In this document: positions 10,255 to 17,024 of the stretch, one piece after another | How the letters are laid out: each line of letters opens with the position of its first letter | Position numbering within the stretch: the stretch's first letter is position 1 | Source: SIG440 sp045648175 | GTDB lineage: Bacteria > Bacillota > Clostridia > Monoglobales > Monoglobaceae | Assembly (NCBI GenBank): GCA_045648175.1 | Contig: JAZRNN010000013.1 | Location: 34,697-98,696, forward strand | Reading direction: 5' to 3' | Length of the DNA: 64,000 nucleotides | Translations under genes and position numbers: made by a program | Notes under the pieces: model-generated | Told to the model about the DNA's origin: nothing | Database searches by the model: none | What the model saw: the letters and a program-made list of their open reading frames with translations, nothing else

Positions 10255-10469
10255 TTTAGTTTTTTCCTCTCTAATTAAAAAGTGCGACAACCGAAGCTGC
10301 CGCACGAAAAACGCAAGCTTCGAAATGTCGCAAAACAAACTGTTTATAGATACTGTATACCTTAAACCCCTGAAACTTGCATTTTTGCCGTTTTTGAGGA
10401 ATTTAAGGCAACACAAAAAGACATACTATTTTCATATGCAGCATCTATACAATATAAAGTTCGTTTTGC
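10255..10469 (-). ncRNA. Structured leader RNA with terminator-like and alternative hairpins
   Basis: About 215 nt separate the minus-strand promoter (10476-10504) from the 60-aa gene. On the minus strand GTGCGGCA/TGTCGCAC form an 8-bp stem around a GCTTCGGT loop (about 10281-10304), followed by TTTTT: an intrinsic-terminator shape just before the start codon. An upstream TGCGACA...CGAAGCT segment (about 10314-10332) can instead pair with AGCTTCG...TGTCGCA, giving a longer competing hairpin. I do not recognise a known riboswitch class. It could be an attenuated leader or a roughly 190-nt independent small RNA. Confidence 0.5.
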
Positions 10470-10475
10470 ATAAAT

Positions 10476-10504
10476 ATTATAACACAAGATTACAAAAAAT
10501 ACAA
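10476..10504 (-). promoter_or_regulatory. Sigma-A promoter for the structured leader / 60-aa gene
   Basis: Minus strand: TTGTAT, 17 bp, TATAAT. Back-to-back with the plus-strand promoter at 10517-10545. Confidence 0.65.
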
Positions 10505-10516
10505 CAATAATTTTAT

Positions 10517-10545
10517 TTGCATTTTTTATTTATTTATGATAGTAT
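10517..10545 (+). promoter_or_regulatory. Sigma-A promoter for the DUF5662 gene
   Basis: TTGCAT, 17 bp, TAGTAT, about 40 bases before the ATG at 10586. Confidence 0.55.
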
Positions 10546-10585
10546 AGTTTTATTGTGAATTTTGTTAAAAGGAGAGCGCAGTGGG

Positions 10586-11107
10586 ATGTTAAAAAACTTT
10601 TTCGGGCATTTGTCAACGGTTATACGTCATCGACACAAGGTGTTTGTCCATTGTTGCCGTGTGGGTATTCCGATACGCGGTTTGCTGCACGATTTGTCAA
10701 AATTTTCGCCAACCGAATTTATTCCCGGAGTAAGGTTTTTTCTTGGTACACGTAGCCCCAACGAAGAGGAACGTGCCACGTTTGGATACTCTCTTGCGTG
10801 GATGCACCACAAGGGCAGAAACAGACATCATTTTGAATATTGGACAGATTACAACCCCGAAACAAAGCAGATTTCACCTGTAAAAATGCCCATTCGTTTT
10901 GTTAAGGAAATGTTTTGCGACAGGGTTGCCGCTAGCAAGATTTATCAGGACAAAAATTATACAAACAATCATCCAATCGAGTATTTTATGCGTGGAAAGA
11001 TGAGAAGAAGCATTCACCCCGAAACATCGGACCTTTTGGAAGAATGGCTTGTTATGCTTGCTGAAAAGGGCGAAAAAGAAACGTTTAAGCATATTAAAAA
11101 GGTATAA
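10586..11107 (+). CDS. DUF5662 family protein
   Basis: 173-residue soluble protein with the conserved histidine-rich motifs RGLLHDLSKFSPTEF and AWMHHKGRNRHHFEYW, which place it in the DUF5662 family; the HD plus HHK arrangement hints at a metal-binding helical fold related to HD-type hydrolases (inference). Biochemical function is unknown. ATG at 10586 is chosen because AAGGAG lies about 10 bases upstream; an in-frame TTG at 10562 precedes that site and would lie before its own Shine-Dalgarno. Single-gene unit, own promoter and own terminator. Confidence 0.75.
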   Translation: MLKNFFGHLSTVIRHRHKVFVHCCRVGIPIRGLLHDLSKFSPTEFIPGVRFFLGTRSPNEEERATFGYSLAWMHHKGRNRHHFEYWTDYNPETKQISPVKMPIRFVKEMFCDRVAASKIYQDKNYTNNHPIEYFMRGKMRRSIHPETSDLLEEWLVMLAEKGEKETFKHIKKV

Positions 11108-11116
11108 TGAAATGAA

Positions 11117-11150
11117 AACGCCGACGGATACACCGTCGGCGTTTGTGTTT
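11117..11150 (+). terminator. Intrinsic terminator, convergent
   Basis: Perfect CGCCGACGG (11119-11127) / CCGTCGGCG (11133-11141) stem followed by a T-rich run; lies between the DUF5662 gene and the oppositely oriented small cysteine-rich gene. Confidence 0.85.
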
Positions 11151-11153
11151 CTT

Positions 11154-11276
11154 TTAGCAACCGCAGCCGCAGCCGTTGTTACCGAATGTTGAACCGTTGT
11201 TACCGCAACCGCAGCAGCAAACGAGGATAAGGATTAAAATAATCCAAAGACAGCTATTATCGTTACCGAAGCACAT
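11154..11276 (-). CDS. Tiny cysteine/glycine-rich membrane protein (40 aa), copy 1
   Basis: A complete 40-codon gene: ATG at 11276, stop at 11154, and a very strong AAAGGAGGTG ribosome binding site. The product begins MCFGNDNSCLW, runs into a short hydrophobic segment IILILILV (residues 14-21) and then CCCGCG and a Gly/Asn/Cys tail ending GCGCGC. It is clearly paralogous to the gene at 11331-11474. Family not characterised to my knowledge; the pattern (short membrane anchor plus cysteine cluster) suggests a membrane-associated metal-binding, redox or spore-surface peptide, which is inference only. Confidence 0.75.
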   Translation of the reverse strand: MCFGNDNSCLWIILILILVCCCGCGNNGSTFGNNGCGCGC

Positions 11277-11330
11277 GCTTTTACACCTCCTTTCCAAAAG
11301 TGTTATGTTTTGCTTAAGACTAATTGTTAA

Positions 11331-11474
11331 TTAGTCGCAGCAGCAGTCGTTACCGCGGCTTAAAACATTGCCGCAACCACAGCCGTTGTTGTCGCCGCAA
11401 CCGCAGCAGCACAACAGAATAAGAATCAAAATAATCCAAAGACAAGAATTATTTGAACCCCCGAAGCATCCCAT
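11331..11474 (-). CDS. Tiny cysteine/glycine-rich membrane protein (47 aa), copy 2
   Basis: Complete 47-codon gene with AGGAGGTG 6 bases before the ATG at 11474. The product starts MGCFGGSNNSCLWIILILIL, followed by LCCCGCGDNNGCGCG and a C-terminal DCCCD. Identity with copy 1 over NSCLWIILILIL and CCCGCG shows a duplication; 54 bases separate the two genes, each with its own strong ribosome binding site, so they are likely cotranscribed. A TATAAT-like minus-strand -10 lies near 11530 but its -35 is weak, which leaves the promoter class open. Confidence 0.75.
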   Translation of the reverse strand: MGCFGGSNNSCLWIILILILLCCCGCGDNNGCGCGNVLSRGNDCCCD

Positions 11475-11647
11475 AGACTACACCTCCTGAAAAGAAATTC
11501 TTCTTAGTATCTTTTGTTTTTGCTTACACTGTATTATATGGCGGGGCATAGGATGTGTGATTTGTCCGTAATAAAATTTTTAAAATCCTTGACTTATGGA
11601 AGCGAATAAAGTAAAATACAAATAGAAAAATAAAAGGGGAAAAAGCA

Positions 11648-12295
11648 ATGAAAAACAGAGGAAAGTTCATAGTATTTGAAGGTATAGACGGCAGCGGAAA
11701 GTCAACACAGATGAAAAAACTTGCCGAAAGCCTTAAGGCGAGAGGAATTAAATCGCGACTGACACTAGAGCCCACATACGGTATGGTTGGCAAGGTTCTT
11801 CACAAAATTCTGTCGGGTAAAATAAAGGCCGACCCAAAAGTAACAGCGGCACTTTTTGTTGCAGACCGCCTTGACCATATTACAAATCAGGACAATGGTA
11901 TTTTGAAAAGCCTTGAAAATGGTGAAACCGTAATATGTGACAGATATTATTTCTCCTCATATGCGTATCAAAGCACCGAGGTGCCAAGTGCCTGGGTGGT
12001 TAATGCCAACAGCCTGTGTGTAGATGCTTTGCGCCCCGATTGCACGATTTTTATTGACATAACTCCTCAGATGGCAATGGAGAGAATTCATACAAATCGA
12101 GATACTGTTGAGATTTATGAAACTGAAGAAAAGCTTACAAAGGTGCGCGATGCATACTTTGCGGCATTTGAAAAAATGAAAGATTGTGAAACTGTTAAAA
12201 TTATTAACGGAGAACGTTCGGTTGAAGAAATTGCGGCAGAAATAGAAAACTTTGTAATTGAAAAAATTATCCAAAATAGTGGGTTAAATTTTTAA
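11648..12295 (+). CDS. tmk: Thymidylate kinase
   Basis: Phosphorylates dTMP to dTDP. The 215-residue protein has the P-loop FEGIDGSGKST (residues 8-18), the DR(Y/H) motif in CDRYYFSSYAYQS, and a LID-region arginine set. ATG 11648 follows AAAAGGGGAAAAAGC. It is monocistronic here, with no holB or other usual partner next to it, and precedes the purine regulon promoter. Confidence 0.94.
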   Translation: MKNRGKFIVFEGIDGSGKSTQMKKLAESLKARGIKSRLTLEPTYGMVGKVLHKILSGKIKADPKVTAALFVADRLDHITNQDNGILKSLENGETVICDRYYFSSYAYQSTEVPSAWVVNANSLCVDALRPDCTIFIDITPQMAMERIHTNRDTVEIYETEEKLTKVRDAYFAAFEKMKDCETVKIINGERSVEEIAAEIENFVIEKIIQNSGLNF

Positions 12296-12326
12296 CATTC
12301 TGTATAAAATGAAATGTCGAATTTTC

Positions 12327-12355
12327 TTGACAATCAAGGGCGTTTATGCTAATAT
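12327..12355 (+). promoter_or_regulatory. Sigma-A promoter of the purine regulon
   Basis: TTGACA, exactly 17 bp, TAATAT; transcription from about 12362 would include the whole ZTP riboswitch. Confidence 0.8.
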
Positions 12356-12392
12356 TATAAGGTAGTGGCAGATTGCTGCCGGTATCGTAAAA

Positions 12393-12510
12393 AATGGCTT
12401 TTTGTAACTGACGGAACCGTGGATTAAACCACAAGGAAGCAAAGAGTCTAAGCTATGTCGACCGTCTGGGCAGTCCTGTATTACATTACGGGACTGCCTT
12501 GTATTTTTTA
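12393..12510 (+). ncRNA. ZTP riboswitch (pfl motif) with intrinsic terminator
   Basis: The RNA carries the two conserved parts of the ZTP/pfl aptamer: ACTGACGGAACC (12407-12418) followed by a GTGG/CCAC hairpin and GGAAGC, and the 3' element CCGTCTGGGCAG (12462-12473). GGCTTTTT near 12397 pairs with AAAGAGTC to close P1. The 3' element overlaps the left arm of a 12-bp terminator stem (GGCAGTCCTGTA / TACGGGACTGCC, 12469-12498) followed by TTGTATTTTTT. Known biology: ZMP/ZTP, which accumulate when 10-formyl-THF is short, favour read-through, so purine and formate-THF ligase genes downstream are induced. The layout here fits that exactly. Confidence 0.9.
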
Positions 12511-12543
12511 AGACACAAGTACATCTGGAAAGGATTGATAAAT

Positions 12544-13038
12544 ATGAAAAAAGTAGGAATTATTATGGGTTCTGACAGTGACCTTCCTGTTGTTGAAAAG
12601 GCGATAAATGCTCTTTCTGAGCTTGGCGTGCCATATGAGGTGCACGTTTATTCTGCACACCGCACACCGGTTGAAGCGAAAGATTTTGCAGTAAATGCAA
12701 GGGCAAATGATTTTGGTGCAATTATTGCGGCTGCAGGTATGGCGGCACACTTGGCGGGTGCGATTGCGGCAAACACAACTCTGCCTGTTATTGGTATTCC
12801 CGTTAAGTCGACAAATCTTGATGGCCTTGATGCACTTTTATCAACAGTACAGATGCCCCCGGGCATTCCGGTTGCGACAGTAGCAATCGACGGAGCAAAA
12901 AATGCGGCAATTCTTGCTGCCCAGATTATTGCGGCCACGGATGCAGAACTTGCTTCAAAGCTTGATGCACAGCGCATGGATGCAATGGAAACTGTTCTTA
13001 AGAAGAATAAGGCTGTTGAAGAGAAGTATAATAAGTAA
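12544..13038 (+). CDS. purE: N5-carboxyaminoimidazole ribonucleotide mutase (class I PurE)
   Basis: 164 residues, usual length. KKVGIIMGSDSDLPVV at the N-terminus and SAHRTP plus AAGMAAHLAG mark the active site of PurE, which converts N5-CAIR to CAIR. ATG at 12544 has GGAAAGG about 10 bases upstream; the frame is open further upstream into the riboswitch terminator but that part cannot be coding. First gene after the ZTP switch. No purK, purC or purB is present in the window, so those steps must be encoded elsewhere. Confidence 0.95.
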   Translation: MKKVGIIMGSDSDLPVVEKAINALSELGVPYEVHVYSAHRTPVEAKDFAVNARANDFGAIIAAAGMAAHLAGAIAANTTLPVIGIPVKSTNLDGLDALLSTVQMPPGIPVATVAIDGAKNAAILAAQIIAATDAELASKLDAQRMDAMETVLKKNKAVEEKYNK

Positions 13039-13075
13039 ATCAGAGATTTAGATATAAATTGAATGGAGGAAGTAT

Positions 13076-14497
13076 ATGGGCGGCTTTTTTGGCGCAATCA
13101 GCAAGCATGACGCAATTGCGGACGTATTCTTTGGCGCAGATTATCATTCTCACCTAGGTACACGTCGCGGCGGTATTGCGGCATACGACAGCGAAATCGG
13201 TTTACAAAGAGATATTCACAACATTGAAAATACTCCTTTTAGAACTAAATTTGAAAACGTATTCAACGAAATGAAGGGTAATTCGGCAATTGGGGTAATC
13301 AGTGATTCTGACCCTCAGCCCCTTTTAATACGTTCTGGAATAGGAACCTATGCCATTGCCACAATTGGCAGAATTAACAATGCTGAGGAGCTTATTGAAA
13401 AGCATCTGGTAAAGGGTGCTCACTTTGGTGTTATGACCGGAGGCAAAGTCAATTCCACAGACCTTGTGGCGGCGCTTATTAATGAAAAGAGCACATTTGC
13501 TGAGGGTATTGAATATGTTCACGAGGTTGTTGAAGGAACTGTGTCGATTCTTATTCTCACAAACGAAGGCAAGCTCATTGCAGCACGTGACAAGGTGGGC
13601 AGACTTCCCATCCTTATAGGCAGCAACGAAGACGGATATGCGGTTTCCTTTGAAGATTTTGCTTACAAAAAGATGGGCTATGACGACGAAATGGAGCTTG
13701 GCCCCGGCGAAGCGGTGGAAATCACCCTTGACGGAATTAAACAGCTTATAGCACCAGGTAAGGAAATGAAAATTTGTGCTTTTCTGTGGAGCTATTATGG
13801 TTATCCCAACTCTGTTTATGAGGGCAGGAATGTTGAGACAATGCGTTATCGCAACGGCGAAATTATGGCGCAGACCGACAAGGCAAACGGCACGGCTCAC
13901 GATATTGATTTTGTCAGCGGTGTTCCTGATTCGGGTACTCCCCACGCAATCGGATATGCTAACGAAAGCGGAATTCCATTTGCAAGACCTTTTATAAAAT
14001 ATACACCAACCTGGCCTCGAAGCTTCACTCCCAAGCATCAGACCGACAGAGTGAAGATTGCAAGGATGAAACAGGTGCCCATACACGAACTTATTGAGGA
14101 TAAAAATCTGCTTTTTGTGGATGACTCAATCGTTCGCGGAACACAGCTTAAAGAAACTGTTGATTTCCTTTATCAGCACGGTGCAAAATCAGTTCATATG
14201 CGGTCGGCTTGTCCGCCTATAATGTATGGATGTAAATATTTAAATTTTACAAGCAGTAAAAACGAAATGGAGCTTATTGCGCGTCAGGCTGTTATGGAGC
14301 TTGAAGGCGAGGAAGGTTTTAACCATATCGAAGAATACAGCGACGGCAACACCGAAAGAGGAAAGAAGCTGAGAGAGAAAATCTGCAAAGATTTAGGCTT
14401 TGAAACTCTTGACTTCCAGTCTCTTGATGGTGTTATAAGGGCGATAGGATTAGAACCCTGCAAGCTTTGCACTTACTGCTGGTCAGGAAAAGAGTAG
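13076..14497 (+). CDS. purF: Amidophosphoribosyltransferase-like protein lacking the N-terminal catalytic cysteine
   Basis: Family: PurF, first step of purine synthesis (PRPP plus an ammonia donor to phosphoribosylamine). The C-terminal phosphoribosyltransferase domain is intact, with the PRPP loop LLFVDDSIVRGTQ near residue 350. The N-terminal Ntn glutaminase domain is odd: the protein begins MGGFFGAIS where active PurF exposes Cys (C-G-x-x-G), the usual HRGQ motif reads GTRRGG, and the HNGN loop reads TIGRINN. GGAGGA sits 8 bases before this ATG, so a missed start with a cysteine is unlikely. The tail CKLCTYCWSGKE has a CxxC pair. It may use free ammonia or a separate amidotransferase. Its place between purE and purM supports a purine role. 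Confidence 0.88.
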   Translation: MGGFFGAISKHDAIADVFFGADYHSHLGTRRGGIAAYDSEIGLQRDIHNIENTPFRTKFENVFNEMKGNSAIGVISDSDPQPLLIRSGIGTYAIATIGRINNAEELIEKHLVKGAHFGVMTGGKVNSTDLVAALINEKSTFAEGIEYVHEVVEGTVSILILTNEGKLIAARDKVGRLPILIGSNEDGYAVSFEDFAYKKMGYDDEMELGPGEAVEITLDGIKQLIAPGKEMKICAFLWSYYGYPNSVYEGRNVETMRYRNGEIMAQTDKANGTAHDIDFVSGVPDSGTPHAIGYANESGIPFARPFIKYTPTWPRSFTPKHQTDRVKIARMKQVPIHELIEDKNLLFVDDSIVRGTQLKETVDFLYQHGAKSVHMRSACPPIMYGCKYLNFTSSKNEMELIARQAVMELEGEEGFNHIEEYSDGNTERGKKLREKICKDLGFETLDFQSLDGVIRAIGLEPCKLCTYCWSGKE

Positions 14498-14540
14498 TAT
14501 ATAATTAAATTCATTTGATATACAGAAAGGATAAAAGAAA

Positions 14541-15581
14541 ATGGAAAAGAGCTTTAGTGAAAGTTATAAGGCGGCGGGCGTTGATATTACTGCCGGTTAC
14601 AGGGCTGTTGAACTTATGAAACAGCACATTGCAAGAACTGTTACCGCAGGTGCGGCATCAGATATCGGCGGTTTTGGCGGCCTTTTTGAGATGGATTTAA
14701 CAGGTATAAGAAAGCCTGTTTTAGTAAGTGGAACTGACGGCGTAGGCACAAAACTTAAAATGGCGTTTCTTATGGACAAGCACGATACAGTTGGTATTGA
14801 CTGTGTGGCTATGTGCGTAAACGACATTATTTGTTGCGGTGCAAAGCCTTTGTTCTTCCTTGACTATATTGCTGTTGGTAAAAACTATCCCGAAAAGGTT
14901 GCACAGATTGTTGCAGGCGTGGCAGAAGGCTGTGTTCAGTCAGGCTGTGCTCTTATCGGCGGCGAAACTGCAGAAATGCCCGGCTTCTATCCTGAAGACG
15001 AATATGATCTTGCAGGCTTTTCTGTTGGCGTTGTTGATAAGGATAAGGTTTTAAACAACAAAACCATTACAGAAGGCGACGTTGTTATTGCTCTTCCTTC
15101 AAGCGGCGTTCACTCCAATGGTTTTTCTCTTGTAAGAAAGGTGTTTGATGTTGAAAACGCAGATATAAAGACTCCACGTGCAGAACTCGGTGGCAAGTCT
15201 GTGGGCGAAACACTTCTTGCTCCCACGAAGATTTATGTTAAACCAATGCTTGCACTCTTTGATGAAATTACCGTTAAGGCGGTTTCGCATATCACAGGCG
15301 GCGGTTTTTATGAAAATATTCCACGTAGTATTCCCAAGGGCTTTGGCGCAAAGATTAAAAGAGATGCGGTTCGCGTTCTTCCTATTTTTGAGCTTATTGC
15401 AAAGACAGGAAACATCCCTGAAAGAGATATGTTCAATACATTTAATATGGGCGTTGGTATGAGCGTTGTGGTTGCAAAAGAGGATGCTGATAAGGCTGTT
15501 GAAATTTTTAAGGCAAATGGAGAGGATGCATATATCATTGGCGAAATTATCAAGAGCGACGAGGGTGTTGTTATATGCTAA
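14541..15581 (+). CDS. purM: Phosphoribosylformylglycinamidine cyclo-ligase (AIR synthetase)
   Basis: 346 residues. Closes the imidazole ring (FGAM plus ATP to AIR). Seen: GGFGGLFEM, VSGTDGVGTKLK and IGGETAEMPGFY, all signature stretches of PurM, plus HITGGGFYENIPR in the C-terminal half. ATG 14541 follows AAAGGATAAAAG. It overlaps purN by 7 bases, indicating translational coupling. Confidence 0.96.
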   Translation: MEKSFSESYKAAGVDITAGYRAVELMKQHIARTVTAGAASDIGGFGGLFEMDLTGIRKPVLVSGTDGVGTKLKMAFLMDKHDTVGIDCVAMCVNDIICCGAKPLFFLDYIAVGKNYPEKVAQIVAGVAEGCVQSGCALIGGETAEMPGFYPEDEYDLAGFSVGVVDKDKVLNNKTITEGDVVIALPSSGVHSNGFSLVRKVFDVENADIKTPRAELGGKSVGETLLAPTKIYVKPMLALFDEITVKAVSHITGGGFYENIPRSIPKGFGAKIKRDAVRVLPIFELIAKTGNIPERDMFNTFNMGVGMSVVVAKEDADKAVEIFKANGEDAYIIGEIIKSDEGVVIC

Positions 15582-16186
15582 AGACAAAAATTGCTGTTCT
15601 TGTTTCGGGCGGCGGTACAAACCTTCAAGCACTAATTGATGCCCAAAACGCAGGAATAATTAAAAGCGGTCAGATTGACCTTGTTATTTCAAACAATGCG
15701 GATGCATATGCTTTGACACGTGCCCAAAACGCAGGGATTGATACAGCAGTGGTTTCAAAAAAGGAGCTTGGCGGCAGTCAGCAATTGTTTGAAGAAACCT
15801 TGATTGAAGTGTTGATGAGCAAAGGTATTGAGTTGATAATCCTTGCAGGTTTTATGTGTATACTCAGTGAGAGTTTTACATCAAAATACCCTAAAAGAAT
15901 TATAAACGTACACCCCTCACTTATCCCGTCATTTTGCGGAAAGGGTTTTTACGGTCTTCACGTTCACGAGGCAGCACTTGAATATGGTGTTAAGGTTACG
16001 GGTGCTACTGTACACTTTGTAAACGAAATTCCCGATGGTGGCGAAATAATACTGCAAAAAGCAGTTGAGATTAAAGACGGTGACACACCTGAAATTCTTC
16101 AGAAGAGGGTTATGGAAGAGGCTGAGTGGAAGATTCTTCCTCAGGCTGCAGAGCTTGTTTCTGCAAAGCTTGCAGAAACAAGATAG
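15575..16186 (+). CDS. purN: Phosphoribosylglycinamide formyltransferase (10-formyl-THF dependent)
   Basis: 203 residues. Transfers formyl from 10-formyl-THF to GAR. VLVSGGGTNLQALID binds the phosphate, and INVHPSLIPSFCGKGFYG holds the catalytic Asn-His; KVTGATVHFVNEIPDGGEII is the third motif with the catalytic Asp. The start codon ATG lies inside the last codons of purM. The formyl donor would come from the fhs product further down the same regulon. Confidence 0.95.
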   Translation: MLKTKIAVLVSGGGTNLQALIDAQNAGIIKSGQIDLVISNNADAYALTRAQNAGIDTAVVSKKELGGSQQLFEETLIEVLMSKGIELIILAGFMCILSESFTSKYPKRIINVHPSLIPSFCGKGFYGLHVHEAALEYGVKVTGATVHFVNEIPDGGEIILQKAVEIKDGDTPEILQKRVMEEAEWKILPQAAELVSAKLAETR

Positions 16187-16200
16187 AAAGGAAAGTAAAG

Positions 16201-16920
16201 ATGAATATATATAAAATTAATGATATGGGCGAGTTAATCAACGGAAACTCTTATGTTGGCAGAGGTATAGTCCTTGGCAAAAGTGAGGACGGTGAAAATG
16301 CTGTTGTTGCATATTTCATTATGGGTAGGTCTGAAAACAGCCGCAACCGTGTGTTTGTTGAGGACGGCAGCGAGGTAATTATTTACCCCTTTGACGAGTC
16401 TAAGGTTGAAGACCCAAGCCTGATTATTTATTCACCAATCAGAAAGTTTGAGAATAAACTTGTTGCAACAAACGGTGACCAAACCGATACTGTTATTGAA
16501 TTCCTTGAAAAAGGCAAGACATTTGAAGAGGCTCTTGACACACGTTGCTTTGAACCTGACGGCCCCAACTGGACTCCACGAATCAGCGGAATGATTACCT
16601 TTGATGAAAATGATTTTTCATACAAGATGAGTATTTTAAAGAGTGCGGATGCTGAGGGTACAGAATGCAACAGATTTACATACTCCTATAAGGCACTTAA
16701 AGGTTTGGGACACTTTATCCATACCTATGTTTGTGACGGAAATCCTATCCCCACCTTCCAGGGCGAGCCGGAGAGAGTTGTAATACCCAACGATATTGAT
16801 GAGTTTACAGATAAAATCTGGGCGAATCTCAATGAAAACAACAAAATTTCTCTGTATGTGAGATACATCAATCTGAAAACCGGCGAAGAGGTTAACAGAA
16901 TGATAAATAAAAATGCTTAA
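16201..16920 (+). CDS. purO: IMP cyclohydrolase, PurO-type
   Basis: 239 residues. The N-terminus with GELINGNSYVGRGIVLG and the downstream GRSENSRNRVF stretch match the IMP cyclohydrolase family first described from archaea (PurO), not the MGS-like N-terminal domain of bacterial PurH. It would close FAICAR to IMP. It sits between purN and a stand-alone AICAR transformylase, exactly the two activities that PurH normally combines. ATG 16201 is preceded by AAAGGAAAG with about 6 bases spacing. The function call is by family and context. Confidence 0.85.
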   Translation: MNIYKINDMGELINGNSYVGRGIVLGKSEDGENAVVAYFIMGRSENSRNRVFVEDGSEVIIYPFDESKVEDPSLIIYSPIRKFENKLVATNGDQTDTVIEFLEKGKTFEEALDTRCFEPDGPNWTPRISGMITFDENDFSYKMSILKSADAEGTECNRFTYSYKALKGLGHFIHTYVCDGNPIPTFQGEPERVVIPNDIDEFTDKIWANLNENNKISLYVRYINLKTGEEVNRMINKNA

Positions 16921-16928
16921 TATCAAAA

Positions 16929-16955
16929 GGAGTCACAAAATTGTGACTCCATTTG
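16929..16955 (+). terminator. Hairpin between IMP cyclohydrolase and AICAR transformylase genes
   Basis: 10-bp perfect stem GGAGTCACAA (16929-16938) / TTGTGACTCC (16941-16950) followed by only a weak T-rich stretch. Could be a partial terminator or an mRNA-processing/stability hairpin inside the operon. Confidence 0.6.
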
Positions 16956-17024
16956 GTGTTTTTAAGGTTGTAAAATACATGGGTTAAGAACCCGTTTCAA
17001 TACAAAAGGAAAGGACGTTTCAAA

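Noticed and set aside
10072..10416. 114-codon version of the small minus-strand gene
   Set aside because: The first 54 codons have no start site and overlap the terminator-like leader; the ATG at 10254 has a clear ribosome binding site.
10325..10510. 61-codon plus-strand frame
   Set aside because: No ribosome binding site, lies in the structured leader of the minus-strand gene, and its composition is not gene-like.
13325..14086. 253-codon open frame on the minus strand opposite purF
   Set aside because: No ribosome binding site or recognisable family; the plus strand encodes an evident PurF homologue. Codon bias of purF explains the open antisense frame.
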